DNA from: Rugamonas rivuli
GTDB lineage: Bacteria > Pseudomonadota > Gammaproteobacteria > Burkholderiales > Burkholderiaceae_D
Direction: 5' to 3'
Assembly (NCBI RefSeq): GCF_009380165.1
Contig: NZ_WHUF01000003.1
Coordinates: 558,001 to 622,000, forward strand
Length of the DNA stretch: 64,000 bases
The notes below the pieces were generated by a model. It searched no databases. It saw only the letters and a program-made list of their open reading frames with translations, and had not been told where the DNA came from. Each line of letters opens with the position of its first letter. Positions within the stretch are counted from its first letter, which is position 1. Shown one piece after another: positions 17,362 to 25,437 of this stretch. Made by a program: the position numbers and the translations under genes.

Positions 17362-18144
17362 TCAGCGCTGCCAGTTGCGGCGCAAAGCTTCCAGCTCCGT
17401 TCGCGTGTCGAGCATGCCGCCGACGATGCGCTGGTCTATCGCTTCCAGCAGCGCCGTCGGCATTTCGGTGCCGGCCATCCGGTAGGCGCCCATCGTCGGC
17501 ACCGGCCGCGCGTTCTGCACCAGCACCGGTATCCGCCATTCATCGCCCACGCGGCAAGCTATTCCCACCAGATCCTGGCTCAGGCCGACCAGCGTGAAGC
17601 TGCGGCAATAGCCGCCCTCGTTCGACAGAAAACTCAAGCCCACCCGCACCTCGCCCTCCGACGGCGCGGCGCCGCCCATCTGCTGGCTCAGCGCGCCATC
17701 CAGCCGGCCCTGTGCGATCAGCATGCCGTTGCGGCTGGCCACCGTGGTCGGCGCGACGGGCGCATCGCCGAACCAGCCCGGCTGCCAGCGTCCCAGGCCG
17801 AACTTGCCGGCCGCCAGACCCAGCACCATCACCAGCATCAGCGCGCTCCATTCCAGCCAGCCCCATTGCCGCTTGGCGGCCTTGCGCGCGGCCTGCTGCT
17901 GCGCGGCGCGCTGCGCCCGCACGGCGGCCAGCTGCACCACGTTGGCGCCCTGGCGCGGATGGCCGCCCAGCTCCAGACCGGGCTGCGCGTGCCCGGCATA
18001 GCGCTCGTCGCGCGCGGCGCGCAGCCGCTCGACGCGGCGGCCGATGCTGCTGTCGCGGCGCATGGCGGACTCGACGGAACGACGGGTGGCGTCGTCCAGA
18101 TCGCCGTCGGCGTATGCAATCAGTGTCTCGTCTGAAAAGGTCAT
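17362..18144 (-). CDS. Anti-sigma-factor-like membrane protein
   Basis: Encodes 260 residues. The N-terminus MTFSDETLIAYADGDLDD resembles the helical cytoplasmic domain of RsiW-type anti-sigma factors, but the zinc-binding HxxxCxxC signature is missing. One membrane helix (about 96-117) precedes a periplasmic part of about 140 residues. No sigma factor gene is adjacent, which is unusual. ATG at 18144 with GGGAATT upstream was chosen over longer in-frame starts. Its partner, if any, lies elsewhere. Confidence 0.65.
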   Translation of the reverse strand: MTFSDETLIAYADGDLDDATRRSVESAMRRDSSIGRRVERLRAARDERYAGHAQPGLELGGHPRQGANVVQLAAVRAQRAAQQQAARKAAKRQWGWLEWSALMLVMVLGLAAGKFGLGRWQPGWFGDAPVAPTTVASRNGMLIAQGRLDGALSQQMGGAAPSEGEVRVGLSFLSNEGGYCRSFTLVGLSQDLVGIACRVGDEWRIPVLVQNARPVPTMGAYRMAGTEMPTALLEAIDQRIVGGMLDTRTELEALRRNWQR

Positions 18145-18348
18145 AATTCCCGTCCGTGGTCGTTCCATCATAAACCTTTTTACGGCGCGTGGCGGCATCG
18201 CGCGCACCGCATAACACCAGTAAACACGGGGGTTTTATTGCAGTGCAGCGTGGCGCGGCAGCTACTGTAAGGGCTACTTCGTACAGAAACCATTACATTT
18301 GACAATATTTATGCTAATCTGCGCGCTCTAATAACCAAGGAGGTAGTA

Positions 18349-18636
18349 ATGAAAAAAGGCGAATTGATTGCAGAATTTGCGAAACGCACTGAAGTGTCCG
18401 CTGCTGCCGCCAACGGTGCAGTGAATACTCTGATCGCCATCATCACCGAGCGTCTGAAAAAAGGCGACACGGTAGGCATCACCGGCTTCGGCACCTTCTC
18501 CGTGGCGAAACGCGCTGCCCGTAAAGGCCGCAATCCTGCAACCGGCGAAGCGATCAAGATCGCCGCGTCGAAAACTCCTAAATTCTCGGCTGGCGCCACC
18601 CTGAAATCGGCCGTCAACCCGACCAAGAAGAAGTAA
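18349..18636 (+). CDS. HU-family DNA-binding protein
   Basis: Encodes 95 residues with the HU/IHF fold: helical start MKKGELIAEFAKRTEVS, the signature GFGTFSVAKRAARKGRNPATGE and the Pro-containing DNA-wrapping arm. It is a nucleoid protein that bends DNA. A very strong AAGGAGG precedes the ATG. The first residues resemble HU rather than IHF-alpha or IHF-beta. It is ended by a strong terminator at 18692-18743. Confidence 0.92.
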   Translation: MKKGELIAEFAKRTEVSAAAANGAVNTLIAIITERLKKGDTVGITGFGTFSVAKRAARKGRNPATGEAIKIAASKTPKFSAGATLKSAVNPTKKK

Positions 18637-18691
18637 GCAGGCCAGCACGCGGCGTTCGCGCCGCAGTGTCAGTGCCCGCGAGGGCACCGGA

Positions 18692-18743
18692 AACGGCGGT
18701 GCATGCCATGTCCTCGGACTGGCATGCCCGCCGTTCTGTTTTT
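18692..18743 (+). terminator. Terminator after the HU gene
   Basis: A long hairpin with arms AACGGCGGTGCATGCCA and TGGCATGCCCGCCGTT (one unpaired base) around 11 bases, followed by CTGTTTTT. Confidence 0.85.
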
Positions 18744-18820
18744 GAGGAGTCCCTCTAGCCGTTTTTGCGGTGGCTGCGGGTATGATGACGCGTACCCCAT
18801 TCCACACACGAGGAGAAGTG

Positions 18821-19072
18821 ATGAGTTTAGAAGAGCAATTCGCGCAAGCCCAGCTCGATTCCAAGAATCTGCCTGAGCGTCCGGACAACATGACGCTGCT
18901 GAAGATCTATGCGCTGTTCAAGCAAGGCTCGGCGGGCGACGCCACCGGCGACCGTCCCGGCATGACCGACTTCGTCGGCCGCGCCAAGTTCGACGCCTGG
19001 GCCGCCCTGCAAGGCACCTCGCTGGACGAAGCCAAGCAGCAGTACATCGACCTGATCGAAGGCCTGAAGTAA
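18821..19072 (+). CDS. Acyl-CoA-binding protein (ACBP family)
   Basis: Encodes 83 residues, the size of a single ACBP domain. It shows the four-helix signature: FAQAQLDSKNLPERPDN, LLKIYALFKQG (the KIYALFKQ motif contacts the CoA), and FVGRAKFDAWAALQGTSLDEAKQQYI. It would buffer long-chain acyl-CoA in the cytoplasm. ATG at 18821 has AGGAG seven bases upstream; an earlier in-frame ATG adds a non-family tail. ACBPs are mainly eukaryotic and patchy in bacteria. Here it faces a PHA granule protein gene and lies near a PHA depolymerase gene. Confidence 0.88.
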   Translation: MSLEEQFAQAQLDSKNLPERPDNMTLLKIYALFKQGSAGDATGDRPGMTDFVGRAKFDAWAALQGTSLDEAKQQYIDLIEGLK

Positions 19073-19082
19073 GCTTCGCCCC

Positions 19083-19364
19083 TTATGCGCCCGTGAACAC
19101 GCGGCGCATTTTATCGGCCACCTTGGCCTCGATCTGCGAGGCAAACGCGCCGAACAGGAAGCCCAGTTCGATATGCAACCGGGCCTCTTCCGGAAGCAAA
19201 CTCAGCGACCCACTGACGCCGCTGCGCTCGAAACGCAGCACATCGCCGTCCCAGACACATTCCAAATCAAATTGCTCGGCCAGCTTGTCGGCCACTTGCT
19301 GCGCGGCCGCGCGGGCCGCTTCCGGCGCCAGGTGGTGGGCCTGGGCGATGTTGATATCTGCCAT
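19083..19364 (-). CDS. Polyhydroxyalkanoic acid system protein (PHA granule region family)
   Basis: Encodes 93 residues starting MADINIAQAHHLAPEAARAA and ending in FLFGAFASQIEAKVADKMRR, characteristic of the small PHA-system protein family found near PHA genes. The exact role is unknown; association with PHA granules is inferred from the family. I chose the short start at 19364 because the frame upstream is not protein-like. It converges with the ACBP gene, 10 bases apart. Confidence 0.8.
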   Translation of the reverse strand: MADINIAQAHHLAPEAARAAAQQVADKLAEQFDLECVWDGDVLRFERSGVSGSLSLLPEEARLHIELGFLFGAFASQIEAKVADKMRRVFTGA

Positions 19365-19474
19365 CCGGCATCCTCGGTAATCAAAAAAGCGCCATGATGC
19401 CAGTTGCGCCGCGGCTGCGCCAGCCCGGCCGCGCCGGAGCCCGGCGGCCTCCCGCCCAGCACCGGAACGAATTT

Positions 19475-19497
19475 GCTTATATGTATTGTATATAAGC
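19475..19497. promoter_or_regulatory. Inverted repeat upstream of fdxA, candidate operator
   Basis: GCTTATAT and ATATAAGC form a perfect 8-base dyad with a 7-base spacer in the AT-rich region between the PHA-system gene and fdxA. The flanks TTGC and GCAA add partial symmetry. The binding protein is unknown; it may overlap a promoter on either strand. Confidence 0.5.
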
Positions 19498-19607
19498 GCA
19501 ATTTGTGAGAAATAGCGAATTACCTTAAAATACAGTGCTTTGCTGAGGTTAGCCGGGCCATCCCACCGCCGCCGACGCCGCTGCACACCAACATTGATAG
19601 GACTGTT

Positions 19608-19931
19608 ATGACCCACGTTGTCACCGAATCTTGCATCAGCTGCCGCTACACGGACTGCGTCGATGTTTGCCCGGTAGATTGTTTCCGCCAAGGCCCGAAC
19701 TTCCTCGCCATCGATCCCGACGAGTGCATCGACTGCGCCGTCTGCGTGGCCGAGTGCCCGGTCAACGCGATTTTCGCCGAAGAAGATGTGCCGGGCGACC
19801 AGCAGCAATTCATCAAGATCAACGTCGACCTCGCCCGCAACTGGCCTTCGATCACCAAGACTATCCCTCCGCTGGCGGAAGCGGATCAGTTCAAGGACGT
19901 CAAAGAAAAACTGCACCTGCTGGTACGCTAA
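19608..19931 (+). CDS. fdxA: Seven-iron ferredoxin FdxA
   Basis: Encodes 107 residues. The N-terminal cysteines CISCRYTDCVDVCPVDC and the second set CIDCAVCVAECP fit one 3Fe-4S and one 4Fe-4S cluster, followed by a C-terminal helical extension ending KEKLHLLVR. It is a soluble low-potential electron carrier. It lies 110 bases upstream of the ferredoxin-NADP reductase gene in the same direction, so the two probably form a redox pair. Confidence 0.95.
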   Translation: MTHVVTESCISCRYTDCVDVCPVDCFRQGPNFLAIDPDECIDCAVCVAECPVNAIFAEEDVPGDQQQFIKINVDLARNWPSITKTIPPLAEADQFKDVKEKLHLLVR

Positions 19932-20041
19932 GACACCGTCTGGCGAGGCAGCAAAGGGGCAGCGCCTTCCGCGTCCGCTGGCGACAGCCGGCGCGCAGCC
20001 TCGTGTTGCCTAACCATTACTGAAATAACAGGAACCCACGT

Positions 20042-21109
20042 ATGAATAGCACTGTCACTCCTCCTGGCGTCATCGAAGCCGATGCCGTCATCATCGGCGC
20101 CGGCCCGGTCGGCCTGTTCCAGGTCTTCGAACTCGGCCTGCTGGAAATCAAAGCCCACGTGATCGATTCGCTGGGCGCGGTGGGCGGACAGTGCGTGGAA
20201 CTGTATCCGGACAAGCCGATCTACGACATCCCGGCCGTGCCGTCGTGCACCGGCCAGGAATTGACCGACAACCTGCTCAAGCAGATCGAACCGTTCGAGC
20301 CGACTTTCCACCTGGGCCAGGAAGTGACCCGTGTCGAGCGCCGCGACGACGGCCGTTTCGACGTCGAAACCAGCACCGGCACCCGCTTCATCACCAAGAC
20401 CATCTTCATCGCGGCCGGCGTCGGCTCCTTCCAGGCGCGCACGCTGAAGGTCGACGGCATCGAAGTGTTCGAAGGCTCGCAACTGCACTACAAGGTCAAG
20501 GACCCTGCCCTGTTCGAAGGCAAGAACCTGGTCATCTGCGGCGGCGGCGACTCCGCGCTGGACTGGGCGCTGAACTTCGTCGGCAAGGCTGAATCGGTCG
20601 TGCTGCTGCACCGCCGCGAAGACTTCCGCGCCGCGCCGGCTTCGGTCGCCAAGATGAAAGCCTTGTGCGATGAATACGAGATGCAGCTGATCATCGGCCA
20701 GGCCACCGGCCATGAAGTCGATGCCGACGGCAAGCTGTCGCAGCTGAAAGTGACCGGCGCCGACGGCGTCACCCGCCGCGTGCCGCTGGACATGCTGCTG
20801 GTGTTCTTCGGCCTGTCGCCGAAGCTGGGCCCGATCGCCGAATGGGGCCTGGACATCGAGCGCCGCCAGCTGAAGGTGCAGAACACGGAAAAGTTCGAGA
20901 CCAACGTGCCGGGCATCTTCGCCGTGGGCGACATCAACACCTATCCGGGCAAGAAAAAGCTGATCCTGTCGGGCTTCCACGAAGCCGCGCTGGCCGCCTT
21001 CGGCGCCGCGCCTTACATCTTCCCGGACAAGAAGATCCACATGCAGTACACCACCACTTCGCCGAAGCTGCACAAGGTGCTCGGCGTCGAGACTCCGGTC
21101 TTCGATTAA
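20042..21109 (+). CDS. Ferredoxin--NADP+ reductase, thioredoxin-reductase-like type
   Basis: Encodes 355 residues. The FAD-binding motif [13 protein letters not shown] is at the N-terminus and a second dinucleotide-binding loop [14 protein letters not shown] is in the middle (about 163-176). [18 protein letters not shown] near the C-terminus contacts FAD. There is no redox-active CxxC pair, which separates it from thioredoxin reductase. It moves electrons between NADPH and ferredoxin, and FdxA is the likely partner. It ends at a clear terminator. Confidence 0.93.
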   Translation: MNSTVTPPGVIEADAVIIGAGPVGLFQVFELGLLEIKAHVIDSLGAVGGQCVELYPDKPIYDIPAVPSCTGQELTDNLLKQIEPFEPTFHLGQEVTRVERRDDGRFDVETSTGTRFITKTIFIAAGVGSFQARTLKVDGIEVFEGSQLHYKVKDPALFEGKNLVICGGGDSALDWALNFVGKAESVVLLHRREDFRAAPASVAKMKALCDEYEMQLIIGQATGHEVDADGKLSQLKVTGADGVTRRVPLDMLLVFFGLSPKLGPIAEWGLDIERRQLKVQNTEKFETNVPGIFAVGDINTYPGKKKLILSGFHEAALAAFGAAPYIFPDKKIHMQYTTTSPKLHKVLGVETPVFD

Positions 21110-21133
21110 GTGCGGTAAGCAACTGTCCTACAC

Positions 21134-21160
21134 AAAAGCAGCGGAAACGCTGCTTTTTTT
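21134..21160 (+). terminator. Terminator after the ferredoxin reductase gene
   Basis: The arms AAAAGCAGCG and CGCTGCTTTT around a GAAA loop are followed by further T residues. This is a compact and strong intrinsic terminator. Confidence 0.92.
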
Positions 21161-21240
21161 ATTGGTTCGGCAGTATTATTATTTGACCACGGCCGCATTG
21201 TGGATAATACGTAGGCTTGCCCCGCAGTATTTTGGAATGC

Positions 21241-21268
21241 TTTACGTCACGAACAATTATTCTATAAT
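21241..21268 (+). promoter_or_regulatory. Predicted sigma-70 promoter of the PHA depolymerase gene
   Basis: A perfect TATAAT (21263-21268) lies 16 bases after TTTACG, a partial -35 match, in an AT-rich stretch. The transcript would start about 50 bases before the ATG at 21328. Confidence 0.5.
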
Positions 21269-21327
21269 CTGGCTTATGATGTATGGTATTGGTGCATCGC
21301 ACCAAGCTCTCGATCCCAGGAATACAT

Positions 21328-22563
21328 ATGCTCTACCAACTGCACGAAATGCAACGCTCGTTCCTGACGCCCCTGATGCAATGGGCCGACGCCTCGTCCA
21401 AGATGTTCAGCAATCCGGTGTCGCCGCTGGCGCACACGCCGTTTTCGCAGCGGATCGCGGCCGGATACGAGCTGATGTACCGGCTGGGCAAGGATTACGA
21501 AAAACCGGCGTTTGAAATCGACAGCATCGAGCTCAAGGGCGAGAGCGTCGGCATCATCGAACAGGTCGTCACCAACAAGGCCTTCTGCCGCCTGATCCAC
21601 TTCAAGAAAGACCTGGACGACAAGAAGATCAAGGCCCTCAAGCAGCCTACCGTGCTGCTGGTGGCGCCGCTGTCCGGTCACCATTCGACGCTGCTGCGCG
21701 ACACCGTGCGCGGACTGTTGCTGGACCACGACGTCTACATCACCGACTGGACCGATGCGCGCATGGTGCCGCTGTCCGAAGGTGCGTTCCACCTGGACGA
21801 CTACATCTACTACGTGCAGGACTTCATCCGCCAGTTGGGCCCGAACGTGCACGTGATCTCCGTGTGCCAGCCTACCGTGCCGGTGCTGGCGGCGATTTCG
21901 CTGATGGCCAGCGCCAAGGATCCGGCGCTGCCGAAGACCATGACCATGATGGGCGGCCCGATCGACCCGCGCCGCTCGCCGACGCAGGTCAACAACCTGG
22001 CCACCGAAAAGAAATTCTCGTGGTTTGAAAACACCGTGATCTACGCGGTGCCGCCGAACTACCCTGGCTTCGGCCGCAAGGTCTACCCGGGCTTCCTGCA
22101 GCACGCCGGCTTCATCGCCATGAACCCGGGCCGCCATGCGCAGAGCCACCGCGAGTTCTACATGCACCTGGTCGAAGGCGACGACGAGCCGGCCGACAGC
22201 CACCGCAAGTTCTACGACGAATACAACGCCGTGCTGGACATGCCGGCCGAGTACTACCTCGACACGATCAAGACCGTGTTCCAGGACTTCGCGCTGCCCA
22301 AGGGCACGTGGAAGGTCGGCGGCAATCTGGTGCGTCCGCAGGACATCACCTCGGTGGCGCTGTTCACCGTCGAAGGCGAGCTGGACGACATCTCCGGCGC
22401 CGGCCAGACCCAGGCCGCGCACGACCTGTGCACCGGCATCCCGGCCGACATGCAGCAAGACTACGTCGCGCCCGGCGCCGGCCACTACGGCATCTTCTCC
22501 GGCCGCCGCTGGCGCGAGATGGTGTGCCCGAAAATCACCGAGTTCATCAAAAAACACGGCTGA
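21328..22563 (+). CDS. phaZ: Intracellular polyhydroxyalkanoate depolymerase
   Basis: Encodes 411 residues starting MLYQLHEMQRSFLTP, typical of intracellular PhaZ. The nucleophile is a Cys (about residue 180) in VISVCQPTVP, replacing the lipase-box Ser as in other intracellular enzymes. GAGHYGIFSG near the end carries the catalytic His. It breaks down stored PHA granules to hydroxyacids. No signal peptide is present. ATG at 21328 follows AGGA; an earlier in-frame ATG at 21283 lies too close to the promoter. A terminator follows. Confidence 0.93.
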   Translation: MLYQLHEMQRSFLTPLMQWADASSKMFSNPVSPLAHTPFSQRIAAGYELMYRLGKDYEKPAFEIDSIELKGESVGIIEQVVTNKAFCRLIHFKKDLDDKKIKALKQPTVLLVAPLSGHHSTLLRDTVRGLLLDHDVYITDWTDARMVPLSEGAFHLDDYIYYVQDFIRQLGPNVHVISVCQPTVPVLAAISLMASAKDPALPKTMTMMGGPIDPRRSPTQVNNLATEKKFSWFENTVIYAVPPNYPGFGRKVYPGFLQHAGFIAMNPGRHAQSHREFYMHLVEGDDEPADSHRKFYDEYNAVLDMPAEYYLDTIKTVFQDFALPKGTWKVGGNLVRPQDITSVALFTVEGELDDISGAGQTQAAHDLCTGIPADMQQDYVAPGAGHYGIFSGRRWREMVCPKITEFIKKHG

Positions 22564-22586
22564 GCGGGCCCCGCCCTCCACCAGAC

Positions 22587-22641
22587 GCCCGTGTGCGCTG
22601 GCGACGTTCGACAACGCCGCCAAGCCACACGGGCTTTTTTA
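22587..22641 (+). terminator. Terminator after phaZ
   Basis: The arms GCCCGTGTG (22587-22595) and CACACGGGC (22626-22634) with an inner GGCG/CGCC stem are followed by TTTTTT. It closely resembles the terminator at 539-598. Confidence 0.85.
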
Positions 22642-22676
22642 TTGGATAATGGCGCTTTATCGCCATCACATCCGCC

Positions 22677-23354
22677 GTGCCGACTCCCCCCTCACTCGCC
22701 GACCGCATCGAAGACGTCCTGCCGCAAACGCAATGCACCAAGTGCGGCTATGACGGCTGCCGGCCGTATGCCGAAGCGATCGCCGCCGGCGCCGCCCAGA
22801 TCAACCAATGCCCGCCAGGCGGCGCGGAAGGCATCGCCAGGCTGTCATCGGTGACCGGCTACCCGGTCATCGCGCTGAACCCGGTCAACGGCCTGGAGCG
22901 CCCGCGCGCGGTCGCCTACATCGACGAGTCGCTGTGCATAGGCTGCACGCTGTGCATCCAGGCCTGCCCGGTGGACGCCATCATCGGCGCGGCCAAGCTG
23001 ATGCACACCGTGGCGCCGGCGCTGTGCACCGGCTGCGACCTGTGCGTCGCGCCCTGCCCGGTCGACTGCATCGTCATGTATCCCGTCACCGAGACCACCG
23101 GCTGGGACGCCTGGCGCCAGGCCGACGCCGACGCCGCGCGCGAACGCCACGACTTCCGCACCATGCGCCTGCGCCGCGACCAGCAGGAAAACGACGCCCG
23201 CCTGGCCGCCAAGGCCCAGGCCAAGATGGCCGCGGTGCACGCGCTCGATCCGGCCGACGCTGCCGGCGAAGCCGAGAAGGAACGCAAGCGCGCCATCATC
23301 GCCGCCGCGATGGAGCGCGCCCGCCTGAAAAAAGAATCTGAAACCAAGCAATGA
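22677..23354 (+). CDS. rsxB: RnfB/RsxB-type ferredoxin subunit
   Basis: Encodes 225 residues. The N-terminal four-Cys cluster motif (CTKCGYDGC ... CPPGG) is typical of RnfB. It is followed by two ferredoxin-type 4Fe-4S sets, [12 protein letters not shown] and [12 protein letters not shown]. The C-terminal tail is charged and helical. It lacks the N-terminal membrane helix of classical RnfB and no other rnf/rsx genes are nearby, so it works as a stand-alone electron carrier, as common in betaproteobacteria. The start codon is GTG. The stop overlaps the start of nth by four bases, and RnfB next to Nth is a conserved pair. Confidence 0.88.
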   Translation: MPTPPSLADRIEDVLPQTQCTKCGYDGCRPYAEAIAAGAAQINQCPPGGAEGIARLSSVTGYPVIALNPVNGLERPRAVAYIDESLCIGCTLCIQACPVDAIIGAAKLMHTVAPALCTGCDLCVAPCPVDCIVMYPVTETTGWDAWRQADADAARERHDFRTMRLRRDQQENDARLAAKAQAKMAAVHALDPADAAGEAEKERKRAIIAAAMERARLKKESETKQ

Positions 23355-23998
23355 ATCCAGCCAAACGCCAAGAAATGTTCGAGCGCTTCCGCGCCGCCAA
23401 TCCCAAGCCAGAAACCGAACTTGAATACACGTCGCCATTCGAACTGCTGATCGCCGTGCTGCTGTCGGCGCAAGCCACCGACGTCGGCGTCAACAAGGCC
23501 ACGCGCAAGCTGTACCCGGTGGCAAACACGCCGCAAGCCATACTGGATTTGGGTGAAGAGGAACTGAAGACCTACATCCAGACCATTGGCCTGTACAAGA
23601 CCAAGGCCAAGAACGTCATCTCGACGTGCCGGATGCTGGTGGAGCTGCACGGCGGCGAAGTGCCGCGCGACCGCGAATCGCTGGAAGCGTTGCCGGGCGT
23701 GGGCCGCAAGACCGCCAACGTGGTGATGAACACGGCCTTCGGCGAACCGACGATGGCGGTGGATACGCACATCTTCCGCGTCTCCAACCGCACCGGCCTG
23801 GCGCCGGGCAAGAACGTCGACATCGTCGAACAGAAACTGTTGAAATTCGTGCCGAAGGAGTTTCTGCAGGACGCCCACCACTGGCTGATCCTGCACGGCC
23901 GCTACACCTGCAAGGCGCGCAAGCCGGAGTGCTGGAACTGCATGCAGCTCGACCTGTGCGACTACCGCAGCAAGACCCCGGCCCCGGACAACCTCTAG
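23351..23998 (+). CDS. nth: Endonuclease III (DNA glycosylase/AP lyase)
   Basis: Encodes 215 residues. The helix-hairpin-helix [10 protein letters not shown] contains the catalytic Lys at 120, and VDTHIFRV the catalytic Asp at 138, the same numbers as in E. coli Nth. The C-terminal cysteines follow C-x6-C-x2-C-x5-C for the 4Fe-4S cluster. It removes oxidised pyrimidines in base excision repair. It is translationally coupled to rsxB (ATGA overlap), and its end overlaps the end of the converging MBOAT gene by four bases. Confidence 0.96.
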   Translation: MNPAKRQEMFERFRAANPKPETELEYTSPFELLIAVLLSAQATDVGVNKATRKLYPVANTPQAILDLGEEELKTYIQTIGLYKTKAKNVISTCRMLVELHGGEVPRDRESLEALPGVGRKTANVVMNTAFGEPTMAVDTHIFRVSNRTGLAPGKNVDIVEQKLLKFVPKEFLQDAHHWLILHGRYTCKARKPECWNCMQLDLCDYRSKTPAPDNL

Positions 23999-25416
23999 AA
24001 CTGGAAGTAGATGAAGGGATTGAAGCCGCCCTCCACCACCGACAGGCAGGACAGCAGGTACAGCACCACGCTGTAGACGCCGACCAGGCTCGGACGGCGG
24101 AAGCTCATATTGCGCAAGCGGTAGAACAGCTTGTCGCCCGCCAGGCAGATCACGGCCGACAGCGCCAGCAGGAAAATCACCTTGGGATCGGCCAGCATCA
24201 CATTCGCGCTGGTCCACAGCGGCACCGACGGCTCCTGGCCAAACATCACGCGCAGCAGCTTGCTGCTCTGCGCCATGCTGTCGGCGCGGAACGGCACCCA
24301 CAGCACCGTCGCGCACAGGAACACCGGCAGGCTGCCCAGGCGCCACTTGGCCGTGTTCAGCACGCCCGCGCGCTCCAGCGCGATCAGCACGCCATGCCCT
24401 ATGCCCCACACCAGGAAGGTGTAGGCGGCGCCGTGCCACAGCGCGCACAGGCCGAACACGATGAACAGATTGCGGTAAGTCTTGAAGGTGCTGGTGCGGT
24501 TGCCGCCCAGCGGGATGTAGACGTAGTCGCGGAAGAAGCGCGACAGCGTCATGTGCCAGCGCTGCCAGAATTCGGTGACGCTGGTGGCCGCGTACGGACG
24601 GTTGAAGTTGCGCGGGAAGCGGAAGCCCATCATGCGCGCCATGCCGATCGCCATGTCGGTGTAGCCGGAGAAGTCGAAGTAGATCTGGAACGCGTAGCAG
24701 AACGCCCCCAGCCAGGCCGAGTAGGTGCTCAGCGCCACGTCGGGCCGGTGCATCAGGTCGACCACCGCGCCCAGCGGGTCGGCGATCAGCAGCTTCTTCG
24801 ACAGGCCGATGATAAACAGGTTCAAGCCCCAGAACACATCGCTGCCGACCAGCGCGCGGCGCTTGACGTCGAGCTGTTCCTTGACTTCGGCAAAGCGCAC
24901 CACCGGTCCCGCGATCAGGTGCGGGAACAGGAAGATGTAGATCGCGAACTTGTGCAGGCTGCGCTCAGGCTGGATGCGGCGCGCGTAGACGTCGGCCTGG
25001 TAGGACAGGAAGTGAAACACGTAGAACGAAATCCCCAGCGGCAGCACCAGGCCCAGACGGGCGACATCGTCCAGCAGCCGGGCGCCGCCGGCGTCGGCCA
25101 GCAGTTGCGCCAGGAAGCCCAGGTATTTGTAGGCGATCAGCGGCGTCAGGTTGAGCACCAGCGCCAGCGCCATGGCCAGCCGCGCCTGCGGCAGCCGCGC
25201 ATCGTCGCGGCGCAAGCGGCCGATCAGGCCCGCCAGCAGCCAGTTGGCCATCAGCAGCACCAGCGCGACGACGGTCAGCGCACCCGCGCCCAGCAGGTAG
25301 AAGGCCATGCTGGCCAGCAGGATGAAGCCGTTGCGCCACAACCTGGGCAGCAGGCAGTACAGCGCGAAGAAACAGGGGAAGAACAGGAATAAGAATCCTG
25401 GCGACGAAAAGACCAT
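23995..25416 (-). CDS. MBOAT-family O-acyltransferase (AlgI-like)
   Basis: Encodes 473 residues with many membrane helices. The conserved block RNLFIVFGLCALWHGAAYTF contains the catalytic-type His of membrane-bound O-acyltransferases, and GGNRTSTFKTYRN precedes it. AlgI-type proteins pass acetyl groups across the inner membrane for O-acetylation of exopolysaccharide. It is the second gene of a two-gene unit, 21 bases after the AlgJ-like gene. No alginate synthesis genes are present here, so the acceptor polymer is unknown. Confidence 0.9.
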   Translation of the reverse strand: MVFSSPGFLFLFFPCFFALYCLLPRLWRNGFILLASMAFYLLGAGALTVVALVLLMANWLLAGLIGRLRRDDARLPQARLAMALALVLNLTPLIAYKYLGFLAQLLADAGGARLLDDVARLGLVLPLGISFYVFHFLSYQADVYARRIQPERSLHKFAIYIFLFPHLIAGPVVRFAEVKEQLDVKRRALVGSDVFWGLNLFIIGLSKKLLIADPLGAVVDLMHRPDVALSTYSAWLGAFCYAFQIYFDFSGYTDMAIGMARMMGFRFPRNFNRPYAATSVTEFWQRWHMTLSRFFRDYVYIPLGGNRTSTFKTYRNLFIVFGLCALWHGAAYTFLVWGIGHGVLIALERAGVLNTAKWRLGSLPVFLCATVLWVPFRADSMAQSSKLLRVMFGQEPSVPLWTSANVMLADPKVIFLLALSAVICLAGDKLFYRLRNMSFRRPSLVGVYSVVLYLLSCLSVVEGGFNPFIYFQF

Positions 25417-25437
25417 GGGGTATCCAGTGTTAAGCGA

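Noticed and set aside
18299..18332. TTGACA-like element upstream of the HU gene
   Set aside because: No -10 element lies at a workable distance (spacers of 10 or 22 bases only), so the promoter cannot be placed.
19365..19916. Upstream extension of the PHA-system protein frame
   Set aside because: It runs antisense through fdxA. The conserved family start MADINIAQ lies at 19364.
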